DNA of 64,000 nucleotides from Spirochaetia bacterium (GTDB lineage Bacteria; Spirochaetota; Leptospiria; Leptospirales; Leptonemataceae), in NCBI GenBank assembly GCA_021413825.1, contig JAIOPQ010000027.1, positions 25,087 through 89,086 of the forward strand, written 5' to 3'. Below the pieces are notes generated by a model that was not told the origin of the DNA, made no database searches, and worked only from the letters and a program-made list of their open reading frames with translations. Positions 50,173 to 59,664 of this stretch are shown piece after piece. Every line of letters begins with the position of its first letter. Position 1 is the stretch's first letter. The position numbers and the translations under genes were made by a program.

Positions 50173-51222
50173 ATGGTTCAATTTTCTCGCACCAACTTTC
50201 TTATCTCAATCGTCGCAATCGCCCTTCTCGCGCCAGGATGCAAGAAGAAGCCACGCGATCTTCAGGGCCTTGTACTCACGGCGATCCGCGGTACCATTGA
50301 AGTCACTGATAACAAGAATATCAAAAAGGCACTGGAGTCGGCTGCTCTCTACACGCGGGATGCGATTCTGATGCCAGGGTATTCCATCAAGACAGGGGAC
50401 GATGCACAGGTAGATATGGATTTTTCAGAGAGCATTCGCCTTCGCATTGGCGAAGCCACTTCCATGCGGCTTGAAGCTGCTAAGTGTTTGAAACACAAGG
50501 GCTACACACGTTTACAACTACATCTTGACAGCGGCAAAGTATTCTCAGTCGGCAAAAAGCTCTCGTCTAACTCCCGCATTACTATCGTCACGCCAACATC
50601 AGTGGTGGGAGTTCGTGGAACTGAATTCATGGTGCGGGAAGAAAATGGCAAGAGCGTTACACTTGTCCGGGAGGGATCCGTTGAAGTTTCAGATGAGGCG
50701 CTAAACGTCATTAAGATCGTAGAAGCAGATCAGAAAGCAGAGATCGATTCCAATGGAGAAATCCGGGTTGTTGCACAAACGGAAGAAGACCGTAAGGAAG
50801 TGCAGAGCCTTGGAACGGATATCGCATCGATTACCGAATCTGGACGCCAGGGGATTCAAGACTTGATCGATCAGTTCGAAGAACAGAAAATTCTAATTCA
50901 GCAAACAATTGAAGAACAGAAGCAATCTGATGCAGAGACCATGCAAACGCAGAAAGATCAAGATAAGGATCTAATCAAGAATCAGGTTGAAAGCGACAGG
51001 CAGCTCCTCAAGGAACAGATCGAACGTGATCGCGCCAGTATGGAAGAAATGCGGGGCAAAATCCAGGCCGAAGCCAGCCAGCTGCAGGAAACTGGCAAAC
51101 AAGATCAAAGCAAGATTCAAAGCGAAGGGAAGCAAGGAATCGATCAAATCAAACAGAACTCCCCTGCTCGCACGCAGGATGCTACCAAAAGCGAACTAGA
51201 GAAACTCAAGAATCCGCAATGA
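50173..51222 (+). CDS. FecR-domain lipoprotein with long charged coiled-coil C-terminus
   Basis: Lipobox LLAPGC; SSNSRITIVTPTSVVGVRGTEFMVREENGKSVTLVREGSVEV; Gln/Lys/Glu-rich tail. Confidence 0.85.
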   Translation: MVQFSRTNFLISIVAIALLAPGCKKKPRDLQGLVLTAIRGTIEVTDNKNIKKALESAALYTRDAILMPGYSIKTGDDAQVDMDFSESIRLRIGEATSMRLEAAKCLKHKGYTRLQLHLDSGKVFSVGKKLSSNSRITIVTPTSVVGVRGTEFMVREENGKSVTLVREGSVEVSDEALNVIKIVEADQKAEIDSNGEIRVVAQTEEDRKEVQSLGTDIASITESGRQGIQDLIDQFEEQKILIQQTIEEQKQSDAETMQTQKDQDKDLIKNQVESDRQLLKEQIERDRASMEEMRGKIQAEASQLQETGKQDQSKIQSEGKQGIDQIKQNSPARTQDATKSELEKLKNPQ

Positions 51223-51434
51223 CGGGTTTTCCCATCGTCATAGTAACACAAAGCTGTGACATGATCGGTTGACAATTTTGCGCTTTCTGCTAGCGATGGC
51301 CTCGGTTCGGGGCCGGCAATCCGTCGCGCAAAATCCTCTGTCACCTTTCTCCCACCTCCGGAAAGAAGAAACCACCCACGGGGGTGGGAAAATCATGTCC
51401 AAATTCGGACGCGAGGGGCCGGATGAGACAAAAA

Positions 51435-51460
51435 AAACCCCGGGGATTAAGCCGGGGTTT
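51435..51460 (-). terminator. Rho-independent terminator downstream of the lipL21-like gene
   Basis: AAACCCCGG...CCGGGGTTT hairpin followed by T8 on the minus strand. Confidence 0.85.
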
Positions 51461-51479
51461 CTATTTGAATCTGAACTAA

Positions 51480-52076
51480 TCAGGGAGTAGCTTCGGCAGA
51501 TGCTTTCTCAGCACTTGCTTCGAAACCTTTTTGTCCACCTGGATATTTCAGAACACCAACGCACTGGCACTGATCCCAGGTTTCAGCCTGGCCTGCAACA
51601 GTACAAACGCCTGTGCCTTGATCAAGTGAGCAGCAGTTGTAGATTGAAACACCGCGAATCAAACCTTTGTTTTGTGCGATGATCACCTGGCCAGTAGACT
51701 GACCATTCTTTACACCAGAAGCTTGTTCCAGATATTCACCGAGGATCTTAGCAAGACCGTCAGATGAGATCTGATCCTTGGCTGCTTTACGGCAAGTCGA
51801 CTGCTTCATGGCTACCATGCCCTTGTCGATTGCGTCTTGCGCTGCTGCAGCACTGAACTTCATGTAAAGATAGTCTTTTGGCTTGTCGTCCAGGCAATAT
51901 TGAGCAGGGCTCTGCCGTTGCAGTGCCTTTGCAGCATCCGGAGCGCACGCCCAACCTTCAAAGATCCATCCATCTGGACCTGTGCTTGTAGCATCGTTAC
52001 GTGCATCACCGCGCGCCGTGCAATAAACAGTCAGGCCAGATAGGGCGATCGCACCGATCAAAAACCATTTCTTCAT
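51480..52076 (-). CDS. lipL21: LipL21-like lipoprotein
   Basis: Lipobox LTVYC; GWIFEGWA...KPKDYLYMKFSAAAAQDAIDKGMVAMKQSTCRKAA...QCQCVGVLKYPGG matches the remembered Leptospira LipL21 pattern. Confidence 0.8.
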   Translation of the reverse strand: MKKWFLIGAIALSGLTVYCTARGDARNDATSTGPDGWIFEGWACAPDAAKALQRQSPAQYCLDDKPKDYLYMKFSAAAAQDAIDKGMVAMKQSTCRKAAKDQISSDGLAKILGEYLEQASGVKNGQSTGQVIIAQNKGLIRGVSIYNCCSLDQGTGVCTVAGQAETWDQCQCVGVLKYPGGQKGFEASAEKASAEATP

Positions 52077-52135
52077 AGACTTCTCCTGTCCCCTAAAATT
52101 GTTGTGATGGAAAGCCTCGAGGGATTTCCCCGTCC

Positions 52136-53701
52136 TTGATCAGACGAACCATTCCACGCCTGCGTTCAAGAAAAATTCATTTTGCGCGCGCGCTTTTTGC
52201 GCCATTATCGGGGTTTTGCCTCGTTCTGATGCTTTTTGCCCGGCCGCTCTGGGCAATGCCAGATGAATGCAGGCTCTCAGCCAGCGATTGCCACTATCCA
52301 TTTCCTGATGATCGCTGGATGCAGAAGTCGGACAGAAGTCCAACCGGCCGAATTTGGCGGAACAAAGACAAAGAGGGCTACACCGGTCTCTGGGCTATCG
52401 CTCGCGCTGACGGATTCAGTCCTGATTCACATATCTGGGTTGAAACGCCCTGCGAGGTAACTGGCACTTTTCCAATGCGAATGGCCGGGTCCGCGGATGC
52501 ATTTCTTCTATGGAACAGTTCCACGGAAAAAAGCGCGCCCATGCTCGTAAGATTGCATCGCGGAGAGCTCTGTTTGTTTGAAGTTATCCCGGAACACATA
52601 TTGAGACCCGGTGACGTTTACTTGTTAATAATTCGGGACCTGCGTGATAAAAAGGGCAGAGCGCTCGAGTTATCCCGTACGTTCGAAGAACGCGATGCTC
52701 GCGAGGCTATCTTTGCTGAAAGAAATCAAGCTGTGCCAGGATTTGTGAATCGTTATGCGATTCAAACGATTGTCCAGGTTACTGTGCGATCGTTCGAAAA
52801 CCTATTGGGCCCATTGCTTCATTTGAGAAACTCCGTTCTTGCTTACACAGAAGGCGAAGACCTTACCCCAGATATCACGGAAGTAACCAGAACTGGAAAT
52901 GAGCTGATGGTGCATGGAACCGTGAGCTTGCCTTTGCTTTGTGAGAACGATTTATTCGGTCATTGCAGATTTAAACCGGATGCGTCCGGAAAAATCGAAT
53001 ACAATCGCAGCACAGTCAAACGACCTTTCTTTGTGCGCCTGCCCTCCTCTTCAGTAGAACGTGGGCTTTTCATTCCAGCGGGATCATTTCATGACGCCCT
53101 GAATGCCGCGTCTATTAGTGGCTCCGAAAAAATCATGCGTGAAAGCAAAACAGCGCTCTTTGGCTTTCGCGATCAACAAACATTTCTTGATTCCAACCTT
53201 AAGCCGCTCCAGGGATTATCTAGCCCAATTCCTGGGTTTGCACTTGGAGCCAGTGATCAAAATCGCCTGACGGCCATGCCAGATAGAGATGCTGTGCGAA
53301 TCATTCATGGCATACTCCTGACACGGATGATGCAAATACGATTTTCTCAATCTTTGAATTCAAAATACCACACAAACGTTCATATCAGCCGACTCAATGG
53401 TCTTGCTTTAGAGCAAGAGAAGGATGCCCTTGCCCTGGCTATGAACCCGTTTATTAGATCGCTAGTAATCATTCATTCTGAACCGATTAAACGCGCACCC
53501 CCATTCGGGCAGGCTGGCTCTTTTCCAGAGAAGGAATATGTCCATTTGTTCTGGGATGGCTTGCATTTCCCAAACTACGAGCCCCTACTTCGTGAGCGAA
53601 AGGCAATTCCTGATACGCCAACCCAGAAGATACTTCGCGTGCAAAGTATTCTCTTTAAAGAGGATCTGGAGACTATCGTAAACTTTCTGAGGGAAAGGTG
53701 A
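52136..53701 (+). CDS. Secreted protein with bacterial virulence-factor-lipase N-terminal-like pattern
   Basis: TTG start, signal peptide ending LWA; CHYPFPDDRWMQ...TGR...ADGFSPDSHIWV...ILRPGDVYLLIIRDLRDKKGRALELS. Confidence 0.55.
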   Translation: MIRRTIPRLRSRKIHFARALFAPLSGFCLVLMLFARPLWAMPDECRLSASDCHYPFPDDRWMQKSDRSPTGRIWRNKDKEGYTGLWAIARADGFSPDSHIWVETPCEVTGTFPMRMAGSADAFLLWNSSTEKSAPMLVRLHRGELCLFEVIPEHILRPGDVYLLIIRDLRDKKGRALELSRTFEERDAREAIFAERNQAVPGFVNRYAIQTIVQVTVRSFENLLGPLLHLRNSVLAYTEGEDLTPDITEVTRTGNELMVHGTVSLPLLCENDLFGHCRFKPDASGKIEYNRSTVKRPFFVRLPSSSVERGLFIPAGSFHDALNAASISGSEKIMRESKTALFGFRDQQTFLDSNLKPLQGLSSPIPGFALGASDQNRLTAMPDRDAVRIIHGILLTRMMQIRFSQSLNSKYHTNVHISRLNGLALEQEKDALALAMNPFIRSLVIIHSEPIKRAPPFGQAGSFPEKEYVHLFWDGLHFPNYEPLLRERKAIPDTPTQKILRVQSILFKEDLETIVNFLRER

Positions 53702-55248
53702 ATCGATTTCTTTATTTCCTTTCAGGGGCAACGACCCTTCCGTTTCTGCTTGCAGTAATCCTTCCGGATCCAGAGCACCTAACGTCCAGCATTGAACGAG
53801 GAATCTGCTACTCTTTTTTATTGGCGGGGCTTTGCGCGTTTTTTGTTCGCAGTCATTCTAATCCGTTTGTCCCGGCCGCTCATCTCATCATTGCAGCTGT
53901 TCTTATAGTCGCAATAGGTCACCTGATTCTATACACCTGGTCTGCGCGAACATCGCTGTTTCTTGCAGATCAGGATATTACCAATATCTCTTCTGCAATT
54001 GCAAACACTGCTTCAGGATTTGGTTTATTGCCTACGGCTTACGTTCGAACCGGCGACGCTGGCAGTTACCTGGGACACCATTTTGCGCCTGCGCTACTTC
54101 TGATTCTACCGGAATACATCCTGGGAAACGTCCTGGGCCTGGACCATTTTGTCTATCCCGCGAGTGTTCTGGTTTCTTACGCGCTCGGCTTGATCATCTG
54201 GATCCGTTTGATCATGCGTCGATTTTCACACAGCGTAAAAGCTGCGTTGTTCGCCTCGTGTTTGATCCTGTCTTCATTTCCCTTAATTCGACTCGGGCAA
54301 TCATTTCACAACGAAGCGTTCGTGATTTTCTTCTCAGGTTTGCTGTTTACGGGACTTGAGGGACAGAGACCAATACTCTTCTTCACGGGGGCTATGCTGT
54401 GGATGATGGTAAAGGAAGATACATCAGTCTATATTGGGTTGCTTGGACTTTTTCTATCTGTTACTGGAAAACAACGGCAGGGAATCCCTTTGATTTTGAT
54501 TTCCGGAATGTATTTTGTTTTATCACATTTTATCCAGGCAACTCTGGGCGGAAAGACGGGGCCTGACTGGACGATTTTCTTTTACGGTTCATGGCCACAG
54601 GTAACGACACTTCCCCTTTCCACGGCAAAGCCCCTTGCGTTGTTTGCTGTTCTTGGCTCCTTTGCATTCCTTCCGCTGGCGCGTCCGCTGTTCGTGCTCA
54701 TTACGATCGCGCCACTCGCATTGTTGCATCTGTTTTCGAATCATCCATGGCATAGCACATACTACGGTCATTATGTTTATGCAGTTCTTCCATTTCTGAT
54801 GTATGGGACTTTGCTTGGGATAGATCGCGTGCTAAACACATCACCCCGAATTCAAACCGCCTTACTTTCTTTGACTATGTGTGTTGCGTTCTATTTCAAC
54901 GCAGGAGACAGACAAACACCGGGTGCTTTGTTTGCGGCCGATCCAGAATTTTCGGAACTGACTAAACTCATCGATCAAATTCCTGATAAATACTGCATCT
55001 ATGCGGAGGCAAACCTGAGTCCGCTTGTCCCAGTAAATCGTGTTGTATTTCCCCTGAATGAAGTCGAAGGGAACCCAAATACGCAGGAATCATATAGAAA
55101 CGCAAAAGGACTGGCTTCGCATTGCAGAGGAAAGATACTACTCTCCGGCTACGATAAAGCCGGGTTACATGCCAATTCGCCGTCTCTGACCCATAAGGGC
55201 AAGCTGCTCAAGGAAGCCGGACGATTCAGTCTTCACGAGATCGAATAA
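53698..55248 (+). CDS. DUF2079-like polytopic membrane protein
   Basis: Many TM helices; GHHFAPALLLILPEYILG; 4-nt overlap with upstream CDS. Confidence 0.7.
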   Translation: MNRFLYFLSGATTLPFLLAVILPDPEHLTSSIERGICYSFLLAGLCAFFVRSHSNPFVPAAHLIIAAVLIVAIGHLILYTWSARTSLFLADQDITNISSAIANTASGFGLLPTAYVRTGDAGSYLGHHFAPALLLILPEYILGNVLGLDHFVYPASVLVSYALGLIIWIRLIMRRFSHSVKAALFASCLILSSFPLIRLGQSFHNEAFVIFFSGLLFTGLEGQRPILFFTGAMLWMMVKEDTSVYIGLLGLFLSVTGKQRQGIPLILISGMYFVLSHFIQATLGGKTGPDWTIFFYGSWPQVTTLPLSTAKPLALFAVLGSFAFLPLARPLFVLITIAPLALLHLFSNHPWHSTYYGHYVYAVLPFLMYGTLLGIDRVLNTSPRIQTALLSLTMCVAFYFNAGDRQTPGALFAADPEFSELTKLIDQIPDKYCIYAEANLSPLVPVNRVVFPLNEVEGNPNTQESYRNAKGLASHCRGKILLSGYDKAGLHANSPSLTHKGKLLKEAGRFSLHEIE

Positions 55249-55256
55249 CGTAAGAA

Positions 55257-56099
55257 CTAGTAGCTTTGCTGAATTCCGAATGCGCCCCGACCTGCAATCG
55301 CCTGAAATTCATAATTTGGAAAAAGTTCCTTAAGCGCTTCGGTAACCATTTCCGCCGTGGGCAGTGAAGTGTGAATGCCGGCGCCCAGAAAGTTTGATCC
55401 CGCATCTGCTATGAATCGCTTCTTGTCTGTGCCTTCGCTTAGAATTTTAATGTGTCCGGCATGCGTGGGTTTGAAAGCAAATTGTTCCCGGTTAAGCGCC
55501 ACAATTGTTTCTTGATGCGGCTTGGTTCCGATTGTATAGAATAGTGGTTTGTGATTCTGTTCGCCTGGAATGAACGCAACATATGTCATGTGAGCGCCTT
55601 CCGCCAGTGCTTCTATGGCGGCGACGAACTTCTCATCCCTGATTTTCTCCCAATCAATCTTCTCCTTGAACTTTCCGATTTTGAATTTTTGCTGAACAGG
55701 CACAAATACTTCGCGCATGTTACCGGCTTTGTTGAGCTCGATGATTTGGATTGGAAAATATACACTCTTAATGAATTGAAGAATCGCTTTCTGATGCTCC
55801 GGATGCTCTCTGAATAAGGACCAATTCAAAACGATCTGCGTTGCTTCCTGGCTGCGTTTGCCATCATCAAAAGGTCCGGTAGCAAGCAGGATCTTGTCTT
55901 CTGGTAAAGGCCTGATTACAGCAGCCTCTGCGGCAAATGTGCATTCCAGTAGATCCACTACGTCGCACAGAATAAGCCCGCCTTCCGGGTTATGTTTTAC
56001 AAATACACCTTGCTGTTTGCGCGTTGGAGACTGGCGCCGCAATATGTCGCCTTCTTTCAATGTCTGAAGATCTGAAACCTCTTGAAGCAGCTCTTCCAT
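55257..56099 (-). CDS. Hypothetical protein (280 aa)
   Basis: Long uninterrupted ORF; no recognised family. Confidence 0.7.
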   Translation of the reverse strand: MEELLQEVSDLQTLKEGDILRRQSPTRKQQGVFVKHNPEGGLILCDVVDLLECTFAAEAAVIRPLPEDKILLATGPFDDGKRSQEATQIVLNWSLFREHPEHQKAILQFIKSVYFPIQIIELNKAGNMREVFVPVQQKFKIGKFKEKIDWEKIRDEKFVAAIEALAEGAHMTYVAFIPGEQNHKPLFYTIGTKPHQETIVALNREQFAFKPTHAGHIKILSEGTDKKRFIADAGSNFLGAGIHTSLPTAEMVTEALKELFPNYEFQAIAGRGAFGIQQSY

Positions 56100-56167
56100 G
56101 GCTCCAACCTGAATCAGGTGCTAAAAAATGCAAAGTCTTCTAGCGATCTGAGGATAAAAAATTTCGG

Positions 56168-57109
56168 TCAGGGGCCGCGAACGGTCTTCAGGAATTTACG
56201 TACTTCTTCAAGGAATTCCTTGTTCTGTTCCACAAAGCTGTAATGCCCATTGTCCTTCATTATGACCAGAGTTGAACGTGGGATTGTATCGTTCGTTTCC
56301 TCAGCCACGCTTTGGGGAATTACGTCATGATCCGAATGCAGAATAAGAGTGGGAGCGCGAATCCGTGAAGCCTGCGGTCTCAGATCGTATTGCAACAATT
56401 GTCGCCAGATCCATGTTCGTACCTGTTCGTTATTCTTGACAGTCAGCGGGCTAACTTCGTAGGCAAGTTTTGGGAGTTTTTCAAGATCAAAGAAATACGG
56501 CTTAATCTGTAGCTCGCTTCGACGTTTGTATAAATCTAGATCACCAGCGATGTATGCGGGATCTTTATCAATTGCTTTGATTTCTTCTTTTTCTTCGTCG
56601 CTTCGCATGCTGTCCAGGTTCTTGAAGAATTCCTGCTGTGCTTCGCCCGTTAATCCGGATGAATTTATGAGCATGAGCGATCGCACATTCAATGGATGAC
56701 GAACCGTATAGTGCACCGCTAAGAGTCCACCCCAGGAATGCCCCAAAATATTGATGCGATTGATACCGAGGTGACGACGAACAGCATCGATATCGCTCAC
56801 AAATTGTTCGATAGTAACAGTCTTGTCTGTGAGCTTAACCTGTGAGGCTCCGGTTCCCCGTTGATCGTAGAAAATCAGACGATGATCGCGCGCAAGATCT
56901 ACCAGATGCGGGTAAAGGTAGCGATGATCCATTCCTGGACCGCCGTGAACAATCAGAATGGGCTGTCCTCTTCCCACTGTCTTATAGTAGATGGAACCTT
57001 TGGGCACAAGGACCGTAGCTTCGCGCACAGGAACGGTTCTAACCTGGGCTATGAGTGAGACACCTAATATAGTACCGGATAGGGTTGCAATCGCCAGGTG
57101 TCGGAACAT
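56168..57109 (-). CDS. Alpha/beta hydrolase, proline iminopeptidase-like
   Basis: Signal peptide; VHGGPGMDHRYLYPHLVDLARDHRLIFYDQRGTGAS, GHSWGG. Confidence 0.92.
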   Translation of the reverse strand: MFRHLAIATLSGTILGVSLIAQVRTVPVREATVLVPKGSIYYKTVGRGQPILIVHGGPGMDHRYLYPHLVDLARDHRLIFYDQRGTGASQVKLTDKTVTIEQFVSDIDAVRRHLGINRINILGHSWGGLLAVHYTVRHPLNVRSLMLINSSGLTGEAQQEFFKNLDSMRSDEEKEEIKAIDKDPAYIAGDLDLYKRRSELQIKPYFFDLEKLPKLAYEVSPLTVKNNEQVRTWIWRQLLQYDLRPQASRIRAPTLILHSDHDVIPQSVAEETNDTIPRSTLVIMKDNGHYSFVEQNKEFLEEVRKFLKTVRGP

Positions 57110-57112
57110 CTT

Positions 57113-57640
57113 TCAATTGTGTCCAGGTACAGCACTGTAAACTGGAAAGCTGGCGCGCTCACCGCGCCCTTTCAATGGATAGTCTTTGCGCAGAGGATAG
57201 CCCTCGTAGTCTTCCGGAGTTAATAGCCGTTTCAGCTCTGGATGCCCGCTAAAGACAATTCCGTACATATCAAATACTTCGCGTTCACCCCAGTTTGCCC
57301 CGGTGAAAAGATCAGAAATAGTTGCCACGGATGGATCGCTTTCCGGAAGAAATACCGTTATCTGCAAACGCACTCCGTTTGAAACAGATAGAAATGAGTA
57401 GATAACTGCGAATCTTCCTGGCTGCGGAATCGAATACTTTGAATAATCAGCACCTGTAACATCAGTGAAAAATCTAAAATCCAGTGCTGGCTCATCGCGC
57501 ACAGTTTTTACGAATTGATGGAGCTGCTCGCGCGAAACCTGGCAGAGTACAGAATCGTTTTGAATCTGCACGTCCTCCGCGCCCAGAGCCACGAGCCTGG
57601 TTTTTACTACTTCGAGTTTGGCCGGTTGAAACTGTAACAT
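57113..57640 (-). CDS. nuoC: NADH-quinone oxidoreductase subunit C
   Basis: FTGANWGEREVFDMYGIVFSGHPELKRLLTPEDYEGYPLRKDYPLKG; probable start MLQFQPAKLE. Confidence 0.95.
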   Translation of the reverse strand: MLQFQPAKLEVVKTRLVALGAEDVQIQNDSVLCQVSREQLHQFVKTVRDEPALDFRFFTDVTGADYSKYSIPQPGRFAVIYSFLSVSNGVRLQITVFLPESDPSVATISDLFTGANWGEREVFDMYGIVFSGHPELKRLLTPEDYEGYPLRKDYPLKGRGERASFPVYSAVPGHN

Positions 57641-57641
57641 A

Positions 57642-58136
57642 TCAGCTGGCTTTTGTTTGAACAAAGTCCTGGGATTTTGCAATTCCCTTCTTCGCTTTTT
57701 CCTGGATCATCATGATTGCATCTATGAAGGCTTCCGGGCGTGGTGGGCAACCAGGAATATATGCATCCACCGGAATGAATTGGTCTACTCCCTGGACCAG
57801 CGCATATGTATCGAATACTCCACCGCTGGAAGCGCACGCACCCATTGAAATGCACCACTTTGGTTCTGGCATTTGTTCCCAGATGCGAGTCAACACCGGC
57901 ATCATCTTCAGAGAAATTCTTCCGGAAACAATAAGTAGATCAGACTGCCTTGGAGAAAACTTAAGAACCTCTGCACCGAATCGCGACGTATCATATTTGG
58001 GCATGTACGATGCCATCATCTCAATAGCGCAGCATGCAACGCCAAAAGGCATAGGCCAGAGACTGTTTGCGCGCGCCCAGTTAACGACTGCATCCATGCG
58101 CGAAGTTGCAAAATCGGGGCTGGTATTTATTCCCAT
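57642..58136 (-). CDS. nuoB: NADH-quinone oxidoreductase subunit B
   Basis: [48 protein letters not shown]. Confidence 0.96.
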   Translation of the reverse strand: MGINTSPDFATSRMDAVVNWARANSLWPMPFGVACCAIEMMASYMPKYDTSRFGAEVLKFSPRQSDLLIVSGRISLKMMPVLTRIWEQMPEPKWCISMGACASSGGVFDTYALVQGVDQFIPVDAYIPGCPPRPEAFIDAIMMIQEKAKKGIAKSQDFVQTKAS

Positions 58137-58504
58137 TCAAAAACCTTCAACTTAACAACGTACCATAAACCAAACACAACGATTCCAGAAAATATTACGA
58201 CCGCTACAAGGCTCTCCCATCCAAAAGAACGAAAGCCGATTGCCCAGGGCAATAGAAATATTGTTTCAATATCAAACAACATGAAGAGCAAAGCCACAAC
58301 GTAGAACTTAATAGCGAAGGGCTTGTGCGGAGAGTCCGCCTGGTCCAGCCCGCATTCGTATGGATCAAACTTGTGTTTGCTGGAAAGCCGTGGCCCCAGA
58401 AACGATGCAAGTGTAAGTCCCCCTGCCGCCACAGTGAGGGCCAGAAGGAAGAACACGGCCATTGGCATGTATTGCTCAACGATTGGGTTCACAGACGACA
58501 TCAC
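58127..58504 (-). CDS. nuoA: NADH-quinone oxidoreductase subunit A
   Basis: [37 protein letters not shown]. Confidence 0.95.
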   Translation of the reverse strand: MMSSVNPIVEQYMPMAVFFLLALTVAAGGLTLASFLGPRLSSKHKFDPYECGLDQADSPHKPFAIKFYVVALLFMLFDIETIFLLPWAIGFRSFGWESLVAVVIFSGIVVFGLWYVVKLKVFEWE

Positions 58505-58596
58505 GGCTCGCTCAAGATGATTGTAAATAGAAAAAAGATGGTTGATGGCCTCTGTAGATTGAGGCGCCTCTGTATTAGATTTGGACCGGAAAAGGG

Positions 58597-59646
58597 ATGA
58601 TAATGCAAAATACGACTAAATACGCAATCCTTTCGATTGCAATGTTTCTGGGGGCCTCGGGCAGCGTGGTGGCCGATTCCCCTGGCGAAGCTCTGGCCTA
58701 CTTGAAAGAACTATCATCTCCTTCGCAGAAGATCTCAAGCGATATGTGGGAATATATCAAGGCCCTGGCCCACACGCAGGGCGCAACGCTCGCGGAAAGC
58801 AAACGGAAGACTGTCCTGCAATCCATTGAGGCTGCCGTGGCAACTACGAACCAGGCAAAACCATATCATGATGACGATGGCTATAAACAGGCAGTACTGA
58901 AATTTCTGAGCACAATGCATGCAGTACTCAATCGTGACTATGCGAAGATCGTAAGCATGGAAGGAATTTCTGAACAATCGTATGACGCAATGGAAGCGTA
59001 TCTCGTGGCAAAGAAGAAAGCCAATGAGAAACTAAACGAAGCGTCGCTTGAACTTCAGAAAGAAGAGCAGGCATTCGCCAAAGCAAACAAAATCAATCTG
59101 GTTACCCAGGACAGTGAGATCGCAAAGAAGCTTAAGAAAGCTGGTGAAGTGCTAGACTATTATAATTCTATTTACCTTGTAACATTTAAGTGCTACAAGC
59201 AAGAACGCGCGTTGCTTGACGCAATCGGCAAGGAAGATGTAAGCCAGATTGAACAAACGCGCGTAACGCTGCTGAAGGTTGCAGAAGAGGGTCTGGATAT
59301 TGTTTCCAGGGCTTCCCCGTTCAATAACGATCCCTCTCTCATCAACGCATGCCGCAAGAATCTGGAATTTTACAAAAAGGAAGCCTCAGAAAAGATACCC
59401 ACGCTTTCCGCGTACCTATCAAAAAAAGAAGAGTATCTGAAAATGAAGAAGGACCTGGACTCAAAAAAAGAGCTGGAGCGGACAAACGCTGAAATCGACC
59501 AGTTCAACGCAAAAGTGAAAGAAATGACCAAACTGAGCGAGACCTACAATACAATATCGATCGAACTCAACCGCAATAGAACTTTGCTAATCAAAGAACT
59601 AAATGCCACAGCTGATGCATTTTTCAACCGCCAGGTGCCGAAATAG
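58597..59646 (+). CDS. Secreted, largely helical/coiled-coil protein
   Basis: Signal peptide; charged heptad-rich sequence. Confidence 0.7.
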   Translation: MIMQNTTKYAILSIAMFLGASGSVVADSPGEALAYLKELSSPSQKISSDMWEYIKALAHTQGATLAESKRKTVLQSIEAAVATTNQAKPYHDDDGYKQAVLKFLSTMHAVLNRDYAKIVSMEGISEQSYDAMEAYLVAKKKANEKLNEASLELQKEEQAFAKANKINLVTQDSEIAKKLKKAGEVLDYYNSIYLVTFKCYKQERALLDAIGKEDVSQIEQTRVTLLKVAEEGLDIVSRASPFNNDPSLINACRKNLEFYKKEASEKIPTLSAYLSKKEEYLKMKKDLDSKKELERTNAEIDQFNAKVKEMTKLSETYNTISIELNRNRTLLIKELNATADAFFNRQVPK

Positions 59647-59664
59647 AAAATAGTCGGCACAAAC

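Noticed and set aside
51371-51392. CCACCC-ACG-GGGGTGG inverted repeat after the FecR gene
   Set aside because: No adjoining T-run; too short and GC-biased to call as a terminator or operator with confidence.
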